Program-made: the position numbers and the translations under genes
Notes under the pieces: generated by a model
The model's database searches: none
What the model saw: the letters and a program-made list of their open reading frames with translations, nothing else
Told to the model about the DNA's origin: nothing
Shown here: positions 24,801 through 36,985 of the stretch, in pieces
How the letters are laid out: the number at the start of each line of letters is the position of its first letter
How positions within the stretch are numbered: the stretch's first letter is position 1
Source of the DNA: Rostratula benghalensis
Taxonomy: Eukaryota > Chordata > Aves > Charadriiformes > Rostratulidae
Length of the DNA: 64,000 bases
Assembly: GCA_013399305.1 (NCBI GenBank)
Contig: VXAI01000339.1
Span: 217,088-281,087, forward strand
Reading direction: 5' to 3'

Positions 24801-26890
24801 AGTAGAAGATATTACCCCAACTGCACAGCGATTTTCTACCATCTCAAGTAGGAAACACACTGAAGGGCAGCACACAGCTTGTCAGACACAGCAAAGTCAG
24901 TGGCTGCAGACAGAAATACATGTATTTTCTACAGCTAAGATGTCGTACCTCTGAATGATATTTTCATGACAGGCTGGAAAATTGAACAATTCTGAGATTT
25001 TTTTTCCCTAAATTTCCTTACTTTTTCTGCTTTTCCATATCCTATATGCAGTTGTAACACAATGCTTTTATGCCTGTAGGGTGCAGGCAAGAATCTTTTA
25101 GTGGCTACTTGTCCCAGGGCGCAAACAAATACCTCTGATCCTAGCTGTGATATAACCAGGAAAGCCTTTGCCTTACTCTGTCAGAGATTGAGAAGCTACT
25201 ACAGTTCAGGGCACTGCCCTCAAGAGGTCATGAGACCAAATAAAGCCACAACAGTGTGCTATAATGCTGATGTAGAAATATATCTGCCTGATACACAAGT
25301 GAAAGAAACAGCAGCTTTTGTTGAGTAGTGGTGGTGCTTGGCATACGGAATACCATAGACTAGACATTTCCATGTGGGAGCATACCCCAAAGCCCCCTTG
25401 CAGCCCTGCAGCACAGAACAGCTCCCTGCTCAAGAGAGCAGGGTGGTGGTGGTGGCGACAGCAGGACAGGCACTTCAAACCAAGTCTGGAGCAACGCAAC
25501 CTCCCCTTTCCCAGGGCGAGCAGCCTCAGAGGCTCCCAGGTTGCCCTGTGGGAAGCTGAGCTGCAGCCGGCAGGATGCCAGACCTGGCAATACTGACCGT
25601 CTGCTTGAGTGACTCAGGCTTCTTGCTATCTTCCCCTATTCCCGAAAATGACAGAGTACTATTTCCTACCCATTAAGCCACACGCTGCTTCAGTGGAGGA
25701 ACGGGAAGTTGAGAAAGACACAGTACACAGCTGAGAGAGTAGAAAATATCAATATTGAAGAGATTCATTTGAAACGTATTCATTCAAGCCTTCAGCTGCC
25801 ACTACAAGTTTTCACGGCCCCCTGCTAAGCCTACCACAGGGAGATCACAAACAGGTACCAGGAGAAACGTAGACCTGTTTATTGAAAATCCAGAGTTACA
25901 CAAGCTTGCTCTGCCATCCTAGAAAAAAAAGTTAAGTAACATATTAATCAGATCATGCACAGAACTACGCTGAAAACAGGTAGCTCCTCTGTTTACCGTA
26001 GACACAGCCCTCTAGGTAATTCTCCATCATCTCACCACAACACTACGAGCACGAACGTTGTTGCTTGTGCTTACAGGAATGTTTCTGGTTTTTTGAGCAG
26101 CAAGCTGCTGCTATTTTTAAATGTAATATGGACATGAGGGGACATACAGCAGCAAAGCACCCCTCTCCTCCAGGGACACCAAGGCACCACCTCACAGGGG
26201 CTGCTCAACCCACATCAGTGCCTTCTCCCCGCCCTCCCACCCCCCCCCCCCACGTCAGAGCCACTCGTTTACAGGACATTCTCTTCTTCTCCTTGGCTTC
26301 TGCAGAGACGACACCCACCAGCCTCTGCAGATTATCAGTTGCTGCTCTCAAACCTTTATGGGAATGACAAATCAGCATTTTAACAAAGATGGCCTTTATA
26401 GCACATAAATAAAAAGCAGAGTGTAGCATACTTAGTGCTGAAGAAGTTTCAGTACTTGGTAAAAACACTACTCTATGCAATACAAAAGATTATTATCTAA
26501 CATGTGCACTAGTTCTTGACTGTCCTCGAAAAGCACTGAAATACAGTCACTAAAATGTATCAAGTCTCAGCATTTTCTGCCTCCTCCTCAGTCTGATACA
26601 GTAATAGTATTGTTATCTCTCAATGTCTGTAGGAAGAGTTAGTCTTTTTATTAAAACAACTGATGCAGTTGAAAGAAAAAATACCTGTTTTCTGGCACAG
26701 CAGCACTTCCCACACTTTGTATCTTATCACCGTATTTCCTACAGCAGAAAGGAAGCAACAACTGCTCCACAGTAATTTTAACTCACCTACTCTTACACCT
26801 TGCTGAGACTTACCCTACTTAGACAATCACGTTGAACTTTCTGCTTACACAGATCTTGTAGCAAAGGTGAAAGCACCAAAAGAAGAAAGG

Positions 26891-26906
26891 ACACACACAC
26901 ACACAC
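26891..26906 (+). repeat. (AC)8 microsatellite
   Basis: Eight perfect AC units in CYSTM1 intron 1, upstream of the CpG island. Confidence 0.95.
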
Positions 26907-27667
26907 CCCTTTTGGTTAGAGCTAAACATGAATTAGGGATGAGTGGGACAGACCTTGGAGCTACCCTCGACAGAGAGGGTCTTCCCGCTGCTCTCAGAAG
27001 GGGCTGCCAGATCTGTGTGGCAGATTTTTCCCAGAGGAAAGGGGGCGAATAGTCTCCTTTCATTATTCTCCTATTTCACCATGACATTTAATTATACAAA
27101 TGAAGTCTCCAACAGCAATAGGAACAGGAAAAAAGAATCCAGGGCAACCATAATGGCTTTTAAACATATGATGCAGAATTATTATTGGTTTTACTCCGAG
27201 CATGCTAGCATACCTCTTGCTGCACACTAAGTAAGACCATTAGTATTAAGCATGCCCATCTGCTTTGAGCACAGACGCTTGCCTTTCCCTTCTCCCCCCT
27301 GTGCTGCAGAATCAACCGCAGCCAAGCAGTACAGGGCAGGACTGTACGACCCCAGAGCCACCTCCCTCCCTCCAACGAAACCCTGAGAAAGTTGAAAGCA
27401 ACTTTTTCATAACAAATACATCGTCAGAGCCGGCAGAGAGGGCGAGACACCCCCAAGGCAGCAGCCCCGCGCCTCGGACCTGCCCAGGGGGCTTGGTCGA
27501 TGATCCGCTCTCCTGCAGCACTGACCCAAGCTGACCGCCTCGAGGACCCCGCCACCACCAGAGCTGGCCTGCCAGAGGTGGGACGGGTCCCTCTTCACCC
27601 GAAGACCTCCTCCTCCTTCTCCTCCTCCTCGTCACGGCAGCAGCGCTGACCAGCAAGTTCCCAGCAC

Positions 27668-27687
27668 GGGGGTCGGGGGGGGGGGGG
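27668..27687 (+). repeat. G-run (G5, TC, G13)
   Basis: A 13-base G homopolymer with a G5 beside it, in the CpG island. It can form quadruplexes in principle and is a common place for sequencing length errors. Confidence 0.7.
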
Positions 27688-27766
27688 CTCAACCGCCACC
27701 CCCAGGCCCACCGCTCGGGCTCTCTCCTGCCCGCACCAGCTCCTCCCTGCGCAGCCGGGCCAGCAT

Positions 27767-27826
27767 AGCCCCCGGCAGTCTCCCAGCTCCCGCTCGCAGC
27801 CCCCGGCAGTCTCCCAGCTCCCACGC
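27767..27826. repeat. Tandem duplication, about 31 bp x 2, in the CpG island
   Basis: The unit beginning AGCCCCCGGCAGTCTCCCAG at 27767 is repeated at 27798. The copies are near identical until the last few bases. It lies in the first part of CYSTM1 intron 1, about 75-130 bases from the candidate exon 1 donor. Confidence 0.85.
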
Positions 27827-27900
27827 ACACCCACGGGGAGGGGGGGGGTCTCCTGGCCGCCCACGCCCGCAGGGACTCCCCGCAGCCCCGCTCCCGCTAC

Positions 27901-27955
27901 CTCAGCCGCTGCCCGTCTCGCGCCGCCGCCAGCACCCTCTGCGCACTCCGCGGCC
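27901..27955 (-). other. CYSTM1: Candidate non-coding exon 1 of CYSTM1
   Basis: On the minus strand a GC-rich stretch ends CGGCTGAG followed by the donor GTAGCGGG at 27900-27893. It lies in the CpG island just inside a CRE site, has no ATG, and is the right side of exon 2 for a first exon. The donor at 27901/27900 is a reasonable match. The 5' limit at about 27955 is a guess placed just downstream of the CRE. Other donors in this GC-rich island cannot be excluded. Confidence 0.5.
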
Positions 27956-27960
27956 AGCGG

Positions 27961-27968
27961 TGACGTCA
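27961..27968. promoter_or_regulatory. Palindromic CRE (TGACGTCA), proximal
   Basis: A perfect 8-bp cAMP-response element, the classical site for CREB/ATF-family factors. It sits a few bases upstream of the candidate CYSTM1 exon 1. Binding is inferred from sequence only. Confidence 0.75.
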
Positions 27969-28022
27969 GGCAGGGGGGGCGCGGGCCCCGCCCCTGGCCG
28001 CGCGCAGAGAGGCGGGGCGGTG

Positions 28023-28030
28023 TGACGTCA
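28023..28030. promoter_or_regulatory. Palindromic CRE (TGACGTCA), distal
   Basis: A second perfect CRE, 62 bp from the first (about six helical turns), in a GTGACGTCAC context that extends the palindrome by one base on each side. Both sites keep their CpG, although CpG sites are readily lost when methylated. Confidence 0.75.
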
Positions 28031-28106
28031 CACGCCAGGAGGGGTCAGTCACACTCCGGGGCGTGGCCGGCGGGGTGTGCGCGGGGCGGTGCGGGGCGGG
28101 CTCTGC

Positions 28107-28119
28107 GGGGAATTACCCC
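28107..28119. promoter_or_regulatory. Possible NF-kB-like palindrome
   Basis: GGGGAATTACCCC is an almost perfect 13-bp palindrome close to, but not exactly, the kB consensus (one pyrimidine position is A). It could be a chance product of GC-rich promoter sequence. Confidence 0.3.
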
Positions 28120-28260
28120 GAGGGGTCGGGTGCGGGGCGGGTAAGAGCAGAAGCGGCGGAAGCGGGAGGATTCCTCCCCTGGCCGTCGGGGACTCCGGGC
28201 ACCCCTGCCGTGTCTCCCCTCCTTGTGCGCAAAGCAGTGGTGCCTTGGTGCCTCCCGGCA

Positions 28261-29270
28261 GCAGCTCCAGCTGGTGGCCGGTCACAAGCTGGGTTTCTCA
28301 GGGCCCAGTGCTGGGACCATTTCTGTTTAATGTCTTTATTGATGACCTTGATAAAGACGCAGAGTGTATCATCGGGAAGTTCACAGGTGACACCACGTTA
28401 AGCAGCAGCAGCACTGATCCGCATGGGGACAGGGAAGCTTTGCAGAGGGACTTGGATGGATTGCGTTGATGGCCAGCGTTAAGGGGATGAGCTTCACCAA
28501 GGCCAAGTGCCAGGTCCTGCCCTTGGGCCACACCAACCATATACATGGCTACGGGCTTGGGGCAGTGTGGCCAGAGCTGCCTGGCAGAAAAGGACCTGGG
28601 GGTTCTGGTTGACAAGGGTCTGAACATGAGCCAGCAGAGTGCCCAGGTGGCCAAGAAGGCCCATGGCATCCTGGCTTGTGTGAGAACTGGTGTGACCAGA
28701 AGAAGTAGGGAGGGGATTGTCCCCCTGTACTCAGCACTGGGGAGGCCACCCCTCGAGTGTGGTGTCCAGTTCTGGGCACCTCAACACCAGAGAGATCTGG
28801 AGGGGCTGGAGCGAGGGCACAGGAGGGCAACGGAGCTGGTGAGGGGCCTGGAGAATAAATCTTATGAAGAGCCATTGAAGGAGCTGGGACTGTTGAGTTG
28901 GAGGAAGAGGAGGCTGAGGGGAGACCTCATCGCTCTCTACAGCTACTTGAAAGGCCATTGGAAAGAGTTTGGTGCTGGTCTCGTCTCACAGAGAATTAGT
29001 GATAGAATGAGAGGGAATGGCTTCAAGCTGCACCAGGGTAGGTTTAGGCTGAACATTAGGAAAGAATTTTTCCCAGAAAGAGTGGTCAGACACTGAAATG
29101 GGCTGCCCAGGGAGGTGGTTGAGTTCCCATCCCTGAACGTGTTTCAGAGTTGTTTAGATGTGGTGTTGAGGGATCTGGTGCAGGGCAGAACTTTGTAAAG
29201 TAGGGCTGATGGTGGGACTTGATGATCCCAAGGGTGTCTTCCAACCTGAATGATTCTGTGAGTCTATGGT
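28261..29270 (+). mobile_element. CR1 LINE fragment, RT domain to 3' end, beside the CYSTM1 promoter
   Basis: It begins at the RT motif region (PVTSWVSQGPVLGPFLF, then NVFIDDLDKD), continues through the C-terminal region and ends at ATGATTCTGTGAGTCTATGG. The catalytic segment that should read FADD is KFTGDTT, so one of the two catalytic aspartates is lost, and the frame closes near 28469 before reopening. It is about 1 kb long, the longest uninterrupted CR1 3' portion here, and lies about 300 bases upstream of the candidate CYSTM1 start site. Confidence 0.94.
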
Positions 29271-29274
29271 TCTG

Positions 29275-32200
29275 CTGATAGCAGGACATGTGCATGGGAG
29301 AAGGTCCAACACAGGCACTGGGAAAGCAATTACTGGGGTTTGCCCTGATAAAACAGGTCAGGGACACAGGTCACAGTATTAAATTGCCATTCCTGTCCTC
29401 GGCACATGACAGTGACTCATGATGGTGACCGCAGTGAGGGCCACCTGCAGAGTGATGCAGTGCCTGGCGGGTACGTGGTGGGGCTGGGGGCTGCGGTGGC
29501 ACCTGCAGCTGGGGAATGGTGCTGCAGTGCATGCCAAAATCATCTCCCTTTGCTCCCTGCATCGATAAGTAGATCTAATCAGACCAATTTAATTCTGTGT
29601 CCCTAATGAGGCTCAGCCAGGAAGATGTTATTCAAATTAGTGTGGGACATGCGCTGTGCTTGTGTAAGAGAAAAGATAAGCAGCTACCACTGCTCTTCAT
29701 GAAGAACCCAGCACTATAAGCGCCTCCTAAATAAAACTCTCTGGTGGATGGGAGGTGTAGGAGGCATCAGAGAGACCTTTCCATGCAGTCAGCTGCTCTG
29801 GCAGAGGCTGTGGTTCCCTAGATGGGAACTCCATTTTGGAGTGAATCACCAACCCGCTGTCCCCCAGCCATGCTGCCCTCCTCACACCTTTCAGAGCCTC
29901 ACAGAAGACAGTTCAGTCTGCAAAATGAAAGAAAGCTAAGAGAACAAACCAAACCAAACAATCCCAAAACACCAGTGAGCCCAAGTGACTGGTGCAACGG
30001 GGGTGAGGAAGAGGCAAGGTGGTGCAGAGGGGCTGAGGGGAAGGCACCTCATGCCTGGATGCTGCTGCTCCACTGCCTGGGAAGCTGCAGGTGAATTCCT
30101 TCATGCATGGCTTGCTTCGTCCTGCAATATTATTTACATTTGCATTTGTAAATGAAACTGCCTGGCCAGGTACCATGCAGCAGACAGAATATACATTGTT
30201 CCACTGGTTAACATTAAACTTGTCTTGTCCTTTACTCCAGTGCCAACGGGCACACAATTGTCTTGTTAAACATTAGCTGAGAAAGCAGCTTGAAGAACAC
30301 TGCTTGGCTTCATTAAAATCTAAAAATAACACTTGATACTTATATCTGCTTATTACCCACTTTGCACTTACTTCAAATATTAATTGCAGTCCAGGCATTA
30401 TCACTCTTTTTAGCCCTCCAGCAGCTACATATGAATTTGAAGATGCAGTTGTCTTTCCTGTACCCTGGAAATGAGACTAGGATGTAATGCCATACAATGG
30501 TTTGGGATTTAGAAGACAAGCCAGCTGTCCTCTGGGACGAGAAGAGACAGGTCTCTTCATGAGCAAGGAGGTATGTTTCCGTCAGGTGTGTCAGGACATC
30601 CCCAGAAGTTAGCCGAGAGCATCCTGGAGGTGTTACACACGTAGAACTAATGGGTTCACATGAGCTCCCATACAGGCTTGGCTGTGTAGCTGCGTACAAG
30701 TATGATGTGGCCCACACTGAGTCACAGCCGAGGGCAGTAGACTCCTGAGACACATTAATGTGACCATTTGAAAACGTCGTGCGAGATGCTGGAAGATAAA
30801 CTAGCTTTTGCACCTATGAAATCAGTCCCCTTTACACTTTTCTTTCACCAGGAATTTTCTCTCTTGCTTTAGCAGACAAGGGAAGGGAGATGTGAATCCT
30901 GTTTACTGGGAAATTGTGCTGCCTGGAACTTCTGGTTTAGCAACATTTATCTCCCCCAGCACTCCCTGGACCTGGCAAACTCAGTGACCGTGTATAATCA
31001 CCCCTTTTGTTTTTGGAGTTTACGGGGTTTTTTTGTTTTTTTTTTTTTAATTCTGATTGCCTGAAAGTCTCAAGCCAGAGGGACGAACTTGCAGAAGATG
31101 GATGTGGAAGCTGGACCCACACAGCACGTCAAACCACAGATAAAAGGTGAACTGCAAGAAGGGGAACAGCAGAGTGCAAGACCATTGCCCAAAGACCTTG
31201 CTGTGGCTGCCTGGGCCCATTCTTGCTGTGTTTCACACCTCTTTCCACACAGTCATTTGCTTAAACCTCTTGCAAAAGCCTTGTGAAACACCTCACTGTC
31301 TTGCAAGATCGTTCTGTGAGACTACAGGTTGCAGGCAGGGCAGAGCAGTTTTGCGCTTTGCTGGCTATTGGTTTTAGCAGTGGTATCTGCAAGGCAGAAG
31401 GGATCTGGGAGGAGATGTCCTTGTCCTTTTCTCTATGATAGTGTCAGCTGAAGAGATCCTGGTCCGTCTCCACACTCCCACCAGCCTCTCTGTTTATTTC
31501 TGCAGCTGCATTAATATTTGAAGTCAGTGCAAAGTCGGTGGAGCTGCACTCTCTGTACTGAAATCCCAAGGCCTGCTTGGAGCAAAGGTCTTTCTTAGCC
31601 ATCACCTGTACTATCAGAAAATTTTTCTGACTTGATAAAAACTAGCAGTTTAAAAGTCGAGGTCTGTAATTTCTTTCAGGGCCCCTGATGGCTTTAGAAG
31701 AAGGTATTTGCCTGCCCTGCCAGGAGCTGTGTCCAGGTGCTTGATCTGAATCAATGAGTGCTACTGGATCTGGGAGTGAATGGGGCTGGTAATCCTGATG
31801 GCAAACAACGATCCTGTGAGCAGAGGAGCAGCATAACTGCCAGGCTGCAAAAGCTAAGCTCTGGCCAGTCCAGCCTACTGGCATGATGCTGTTAAACAGA
31901 GACAGCATCCCTTCACATCTTGCCAGCCTCATCTGGGTGACTCTAAGCCCTGCACTCTAAAAACTGCCTCTGCTACAGCCAGGTGGTGGTTGTTCATGCC
32001 TCCTTCCTCAGGATGTGTTCTGCTGTGCCTCCTGCTGACTTGTGAAACCCTCCGACTGCTCCTTGTCTCGGTTGTCCTGTCTGGCAGTGAAATGGAGTAT
32101 CTCCCTCTGTCCCTTAACCTCTTCAAAGGGCTGGGGAGCACCGCATGCTAGAGCAGTGCGGAAGGGTGTTACATTGCTTGCTGTGTCCTGACTCCATACA

Positions 32201-35200
32201 AGATGGTCCTGAAGTTGATCTGTTCTTCTGCCCGCACATCCCAGGGCTCTGTGTCTTTTCCAAGCTGCTGCCTGGTAGTGGGTTTCACTGAAGGTGTGAG
32301 TCTGTGCTCCATCACACTCAGTGTCTTTGGATCTATGCCTGCTCCATGCTCATCTCTCACTCCCACCCAGTAAAGTAAGATTCATGCTGGAAGGTATGAC
32401 AGAAAGGCTATTATATTTGGGTATGTGAAAATAAAGCAACATCAAGGACCAGTCTGAGTACTAATGTAAAGAGAACAGATCACCTGGCAAGGCCCTAGGC
32501 TCAAGGACCCCGTAGTGAAGGTGCTTACTGCAGAGGAAGCTAGAGCCATAGCTTTTCTCCTGCTGTATCTTTGGGATGTATCTCAAATGCATGAATGCTC
32601 CCTGCACTCCAGTAGCTGGTAGAAGCAGATAATTTTGCTGTACCTTGAGCATGGGACACCCCAGAAAGTGTGCGTTTCAACTCACCGTTGCTTATAAATG
32701 AGGTGAAGAGACTCAAGGCTGGGTGCTGTTGAAAGGCCAGTGTCATTTGTCCAGGAGAAAGCATGCAGCAGAACCACTGGTTTGAGCTCAGAAGGCAGAT
32801 GTGACCACTTTGCTCTCCAGCTGGTGTATTCCCAAGGGCTGTCACAGAGGGGTTTGGGCAGAGAAACCCTGGTTGCTCTCAGAGGGATTGCCATCAGAGC
32901 TGAGAAAGCTGATAAGGAAATACCTGTTACCTCTTTGACTGAGTGCTCTGCAGCAGCTGAAGAAGAGCACATTTCAATTCTGCTGACTCTACTCCAGAGG
33001 TGTTTAAGCCACAGGAAACCAAGAGAACAGCAACAATAAGTGAAAACCAATACATCATTCCTGAGCTGGCCTGACTGCAATTCAGCAGAAGAGATCGATG
33101 GAGGCTTGGCAGAGCAGATGTGAGCTGCAAAAATCTTTCTTCAGGCCACAGGGCCCCTGTGTGGTTTTCTCCAGGAGCCCTGAACTACGCCAGAGTACCT
33201 TCAGGGACTTCAGAGAAACGTGGAGAGCAGCAGCAGCACTCTGAGCCTTGGATGCAAAGGAATGGAGAAGGCATGGGAATTGTCTCAGCGTGATCTTTGT
33301 AGAGCCACAGCAGCTCCCAGCTAGATAGCTAGAGGAATTCACATGTGGACATGGGGCTTGCAGACCTGTCATATTTGGAGCACGTGGAGCCCATGATGTT
33401 GGTGCTCTGCACAACATACGGGTTTCTGGAAGGCCAGCCAGCAAACACCGTAATGCCTTTACAGGGGAATTGTCCTCGAGATGTGCTATTTTAAGAGGGG
33501 CCTCATAGGTGGGATAACCTGTTGCCTGAGTCCAGGCTCTCATGGCAGGGCCATGTGGATCTAGCCCTCCAAAGGGCCAGGATTTTCATCTCCTGTCAGG
33601 ATCCTCTTTCATTACTCTGATGCTGGCACATCCCTGCACAGCTAAGAGGCTGCAGGCAGAGGCCTGGGGTTGGAAGGATGTTAGGGCAGACCAGCGCTGA
33701 ATAAGAAAAATGTATAAGAAAACTGAATAAGAAAATCAGCTAAGATTTTCTTAGCTGAGCCGGTACAGAAGAACTTTCAAAGCAGCCATAAATTAGCCTC
33801 AGAGCAACCCCAGCTGGGTCTAAACCCTTGGGCAGACCCCTGCTCCCTCCCTTGCGCTGCGGGACTGAGGAGTAGGGGCTGGACTTGAATCGCTTGCCAC
33901 TCCACAGGGACCTATCTGCATGGCCAGGAGGCTGCTTGGGGTGGCCTGAGTAGGTCAACTGCTGCCATTGTAATGAGTGTGACGTGAGTGGAGGATGGCA
34001 CCTGTCCACGTGGATGCGTGCTTCAAGCCCAGGCAAATCCGGGGAGAGGAGCTGCAAGATGAGACCGAGCACAGGAGGCTTCAGCGTGGATTTTACCAGG
34101 GTTCTGCATGATGGCTGGAAAGGGGGAAGAGATGAGATTTCATAAGGGGATTATATCTTGATGGCTGCAGTTTTATGCTACTAATAGGGAAACCACCACC
34201 CTGCAGAGCAGACCAGCTGTAGGTACCCTCTGGAAGGCAGACAGAAGAGCACTAGGGAGAAGGCAGTGACATTGGCACTCTTGTAACAATGCCCCGTGCT
34301 TCCTACAAAGCATTTTATCCCAAGAATGCTAAGTGCTTTGCAAGATCTTTAAGTACTGCTACTCAGAGCAGTATCACGCAAAACAGAAATACGTCCCTCC
34401 CTCCTAAAATTTGTCTCCTAAAAATCATCTGTCTGGGATGGCCCACAGCGGTGTGACCCAATGGGCAGGGCAGGCAAGGAAAAATTGCCCTAAGCCCCCC
34501 AGCCCAACATGCTGTGGGGCTCAGAGTAAATACTGAGCTGGGTTTTCCCAGGGACACCCCTAGTTCTGCAGGGATGTTTGGTGGGACACCCAACCATTGC
34601 CAGGCTGTGGCTCAGCAACAGTCCTCTCTGGACCTTGATTTTCTTCAGTGTTTATCTGGAATGATCGTGGGGGTTTTGCCCTGGACTTAGAAGGACTGGC
34701 CATGACATACCTGGAGGACAGACCTCCTCTGTGCAATAGCTCTAAATGTTGCACACATGACTCTCTTCAAGCCCTGTGACCAGTGTCAGAAGCTCCTTGT
34801 GCCACTAACCAAGAGTTTTTGACTCCAGAAATACCAAACTTCATGCAATCTGCCCACAGCCCTTCTGCCAGCACTGCCTGACGGCCAACCTCAACCCTGA
34901 TGCTGAAATCAGAACCTTGCAGAATTGTACCCTGGCTGCTGGCAGGACCCTTCCCTTGCACTTGTGAATCTTATTTGCACACTATTTATATCTCATGGGA
35001 CAGCATGTAGGCACCACTCTCTATTAATAAAGGGCTATACCAGCCCCTTTTCAGCCAGCACCCCTGTTGCTGTGGACTGACCTTACCTCAGCAACAGCTG
35101 TTTAGCAGCTTGAGGGTGCAGGGAAAGCCCACGACTGGCTTTGTGAGAGTTTTCATTTGTTTCTCACACTGGCTTTCCACCTCCCAGCAGCGGGACCCAC

Positions 35201-36911
35201 GTCATTTCAGCCTTGTGTGTGCTGGAGGGAAACAGCATGGCAACTTCTGCACTTGAACTCCACTTTTTGGTGCAAACAACACCACTGCTGTGCTACCACA
35301 CAGCTCAGCCCAGGAAAGTCTGCTGCTTACCATGCTGGCACAGGAAGGTGATGGAGGGAGGGAGATGAAGGCTGAAATCTCACTAGAAAGTACTGTGAGT
35401 AGCAGCTGAGCCTGGGGAAAAGGCTCTATCTGAGTGACCTTCACTGCCAGCTGAGTCGTTTATGTGTGGAGGATCTGGCTGGGGCTCTGGGAGGCTGTGC
35501 TGGAAGGGCCAGCTACTCCCCAAGCAGTGTTTGTTCCACTGAGTCCAGTAGCACGGCCTGGGTGCCTGGCCTCTCCTCTCCAGAAGAGCAGGTTGGGAAT
35601 GGACTTTCCTATCTGATGTGGGAGTCCCTCTCCCTTCTCATGGCTACACTGGGATGTGACTTCATGGTTCCCAGGCCCTTTAGGGTGTCCAGTCCTCAAT
35701 TATGACAGCAGACTGGGAAGTTCCATGCAAAAAGGCCACCTTGTACAGCTCTGTTCCCTGTTCTTACACCTGCATTTCTCTCTGCTGGGGTGCTTTTCCC
35801 TCATGGGGCCTGTCCTGTGTTGTACAACCCCTTGTCTCACCTGGATTAATGGGATGACTCTAGAGACCTCAAACCTGTGCAGGGAGAGAGGGTCCATCAA
35901 TTGAACCCAACAGCAGCAGCAAGGACCTCTGCTGTATACCAAAGGACTGTCCCCAGCAGCAAAGGGGACTGGGTTTGTACCCAGGTCTCTCCAAGATGCC
36001 TGCTGTAGTTTGGTTAGTGGAGACAGAACCAAAGTTTTCCTCCTGTGGTGGCAGGAGGCTATCCAGGTGTTGGGGTCATGATCACAGGCACCCATGGACT
36101 GGCACAGCCAGGGTGATGTGGCCCCAGAGTCCCCAGACCTGGCTAGAGTGCTCACCCTGCCAAGACCTGCAGCTCATCAGAGCAGGTTTTAGAGCCCATG
36201 GACTGTTTTTCCAGGGGAATTAATACAGATCTGTGTTTGCTGGGAGCTCTGGAAGCATCTCCCAATGGGGTCCTGACATGAAAGCATTCTCAAGAGCGTA
36301 CCATGGCTCCTCCTCTGTTGTGGAACATGTGCAAGCCCTTGGCTCCATTCAGGGGCCTGTTTATGATGTCTTTGAGCCCCAAACCCGAGCATAGCTTTGA
36401 TTAAGCCTTTTTGGTTATGATTGATTTGTCTTACCAGTTCTACGCTGCCATGGGGAAGCTTGGAGGGGGCTGCAGGGCTGCATAGGTTGCGTTTGGGTTG
36501 CTCTGTGCCTCTCGCTGCCCTGTTGGGTGTGCTAATGGCCACAGCGGTGAAGATGTTCTACCATGGATGAAATCAAGCAACATTTGCAAGAGGTGCTGGA
36601 GCCTCTGGCACAGGTCAGCTCAGTGCACAAGCCTTGTAGCTCCCACTGGTAGCATCCCTGTGTGGTACCAGGTTCCCTTCCCAGGCACACCCAGGCCTTT
36701 GCATGTGTTGCTCCCGTCCCGTGGCAGCACACCTGGGCTGTCTCTGGCATTTGAACGCATTTGAAGACCCGCAGTCCTCACAGTATCAGGCTGCCCGCCC
36801 CCCTGCTCCTGGCTGTGTGAGAAACCCTTTGCTCCAGCAGGGACAGGTAAGGGGACAGGCTTGTTCTGCAGCGCTATGCACTGGCACCCTCTAATGACAC
36901 AGTCATGTACA
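29275..36911. other. Intergenic stretch without a recognised gene
   Basis: Unique sequence of mixed composition upstream of CYSTM1. Open frames of up to about 150 codons occur on both strands, overlap each other and lack recognisable domains. There is a T-run near 31027-31050. No CR1, RNA gene or CpG island was recognised. It could hold enhancers or a long non-coding RNA, which sequence alone does not show. Confidence 0.6.
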
Positions 36912-36985
36912 TTCACAGGTTATCAGGGACTGGAAGGGACCTTGAAAGCTCATCCAGTCCAATCCCCCTGCCAGAGCAGGATATT
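36912..36985 (-). mobile_element. Short CR1 3'-end fragment
   Basis: The plus strand reads GGGACTGGAAGGGACCTTGA, then CATCCAGTCCAATCCCCCTG and CCAGAGCAGGAT, the reverse of the last 75 bases of a CR1. The same 3' end is seen on the plus strand at 49080-49145, so the two belong to one subfamily. Confidence 0.85.

Larger units (their letters stand above)
16667..27900 (-). other. CYSTM1 intron 1 (about 11.2 kb) and its contents
   Basis: Sequence between the candidate exon 1 donor and the exon 2 acceptor. It has no CR1 that I can recognise, in contrast to intron 2 and the flanks. It holds the N gap at 18303-18423, an AT-alternating stretch at 18802-18832, A-runs near 22645, 23070 and 24100, a C-run near 26232, an (AC)8 at 26891 and, at its high-coordinate end, the inner half of the CpG island. 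The part from about 24.4 to 25.1 kb is AT-rich unique sequence. No coding exon was recognised. Confidence 0.6.
2525..27955 (-). other. CYSTM1: CYSTM1 gene, three-exon transcription unit
   Basis: This is the extent of the only protein-coding gene I can support. It has a non-coding exon 1 in the CpG island (about 27901-27955), exon 2 at 16416-16666 and exon 3 from 3015 down to the poly(A) site near 2525. Both introns have GT-AG ends. The reading phase at the exon 2/3 junction (one base plus two bases) joins without a stop. The product is a small tail-anchored protein of the CYSTM family, a eukaryotic family with a proline-rich, glycine/tyrosine-rich cytosolic part and a C-terminal cysteine-rich membrane module; family members have been linked to stress tolerance, but I cannot infer a precise role here. 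The coding exons are secure. The 5' and 3' transcript limits are inferred from signals, not from transcripts. Confidence 0.9.
27420..28260 (-). promoter_or_regulatory. CYSTM1: CpG-island promoter of CYSTM1
   Basis: This block is dense in CpG and GC boxes (for example CCCCGCCCC and GGGGCGG between 27985 and 28020) and is plainly different from the sequence on either side. It includes the candidate exon 1, two palindromic CREs (27961 and 28023), a possible kB-like palindrome (28107) and a 31-bp tandem duplication. There is no TATA box at a convincing distance, as is usual for CpG-island promoters. On the right it ends where a CR1 fragment begins. Confidence 0.8.

Noticed and set aside
28545..29096. 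183-codon plus-strand frame near the CYSTM1 promoter
   Set aside because: It is the C-terminal part of CR1 ORF2 within a truncated element, not a host gene.
33082..33543. 153-codon minus-strand frame upstream of CYSTM1
   Set aside because: No recognisable motif, signal peptide or splice context.
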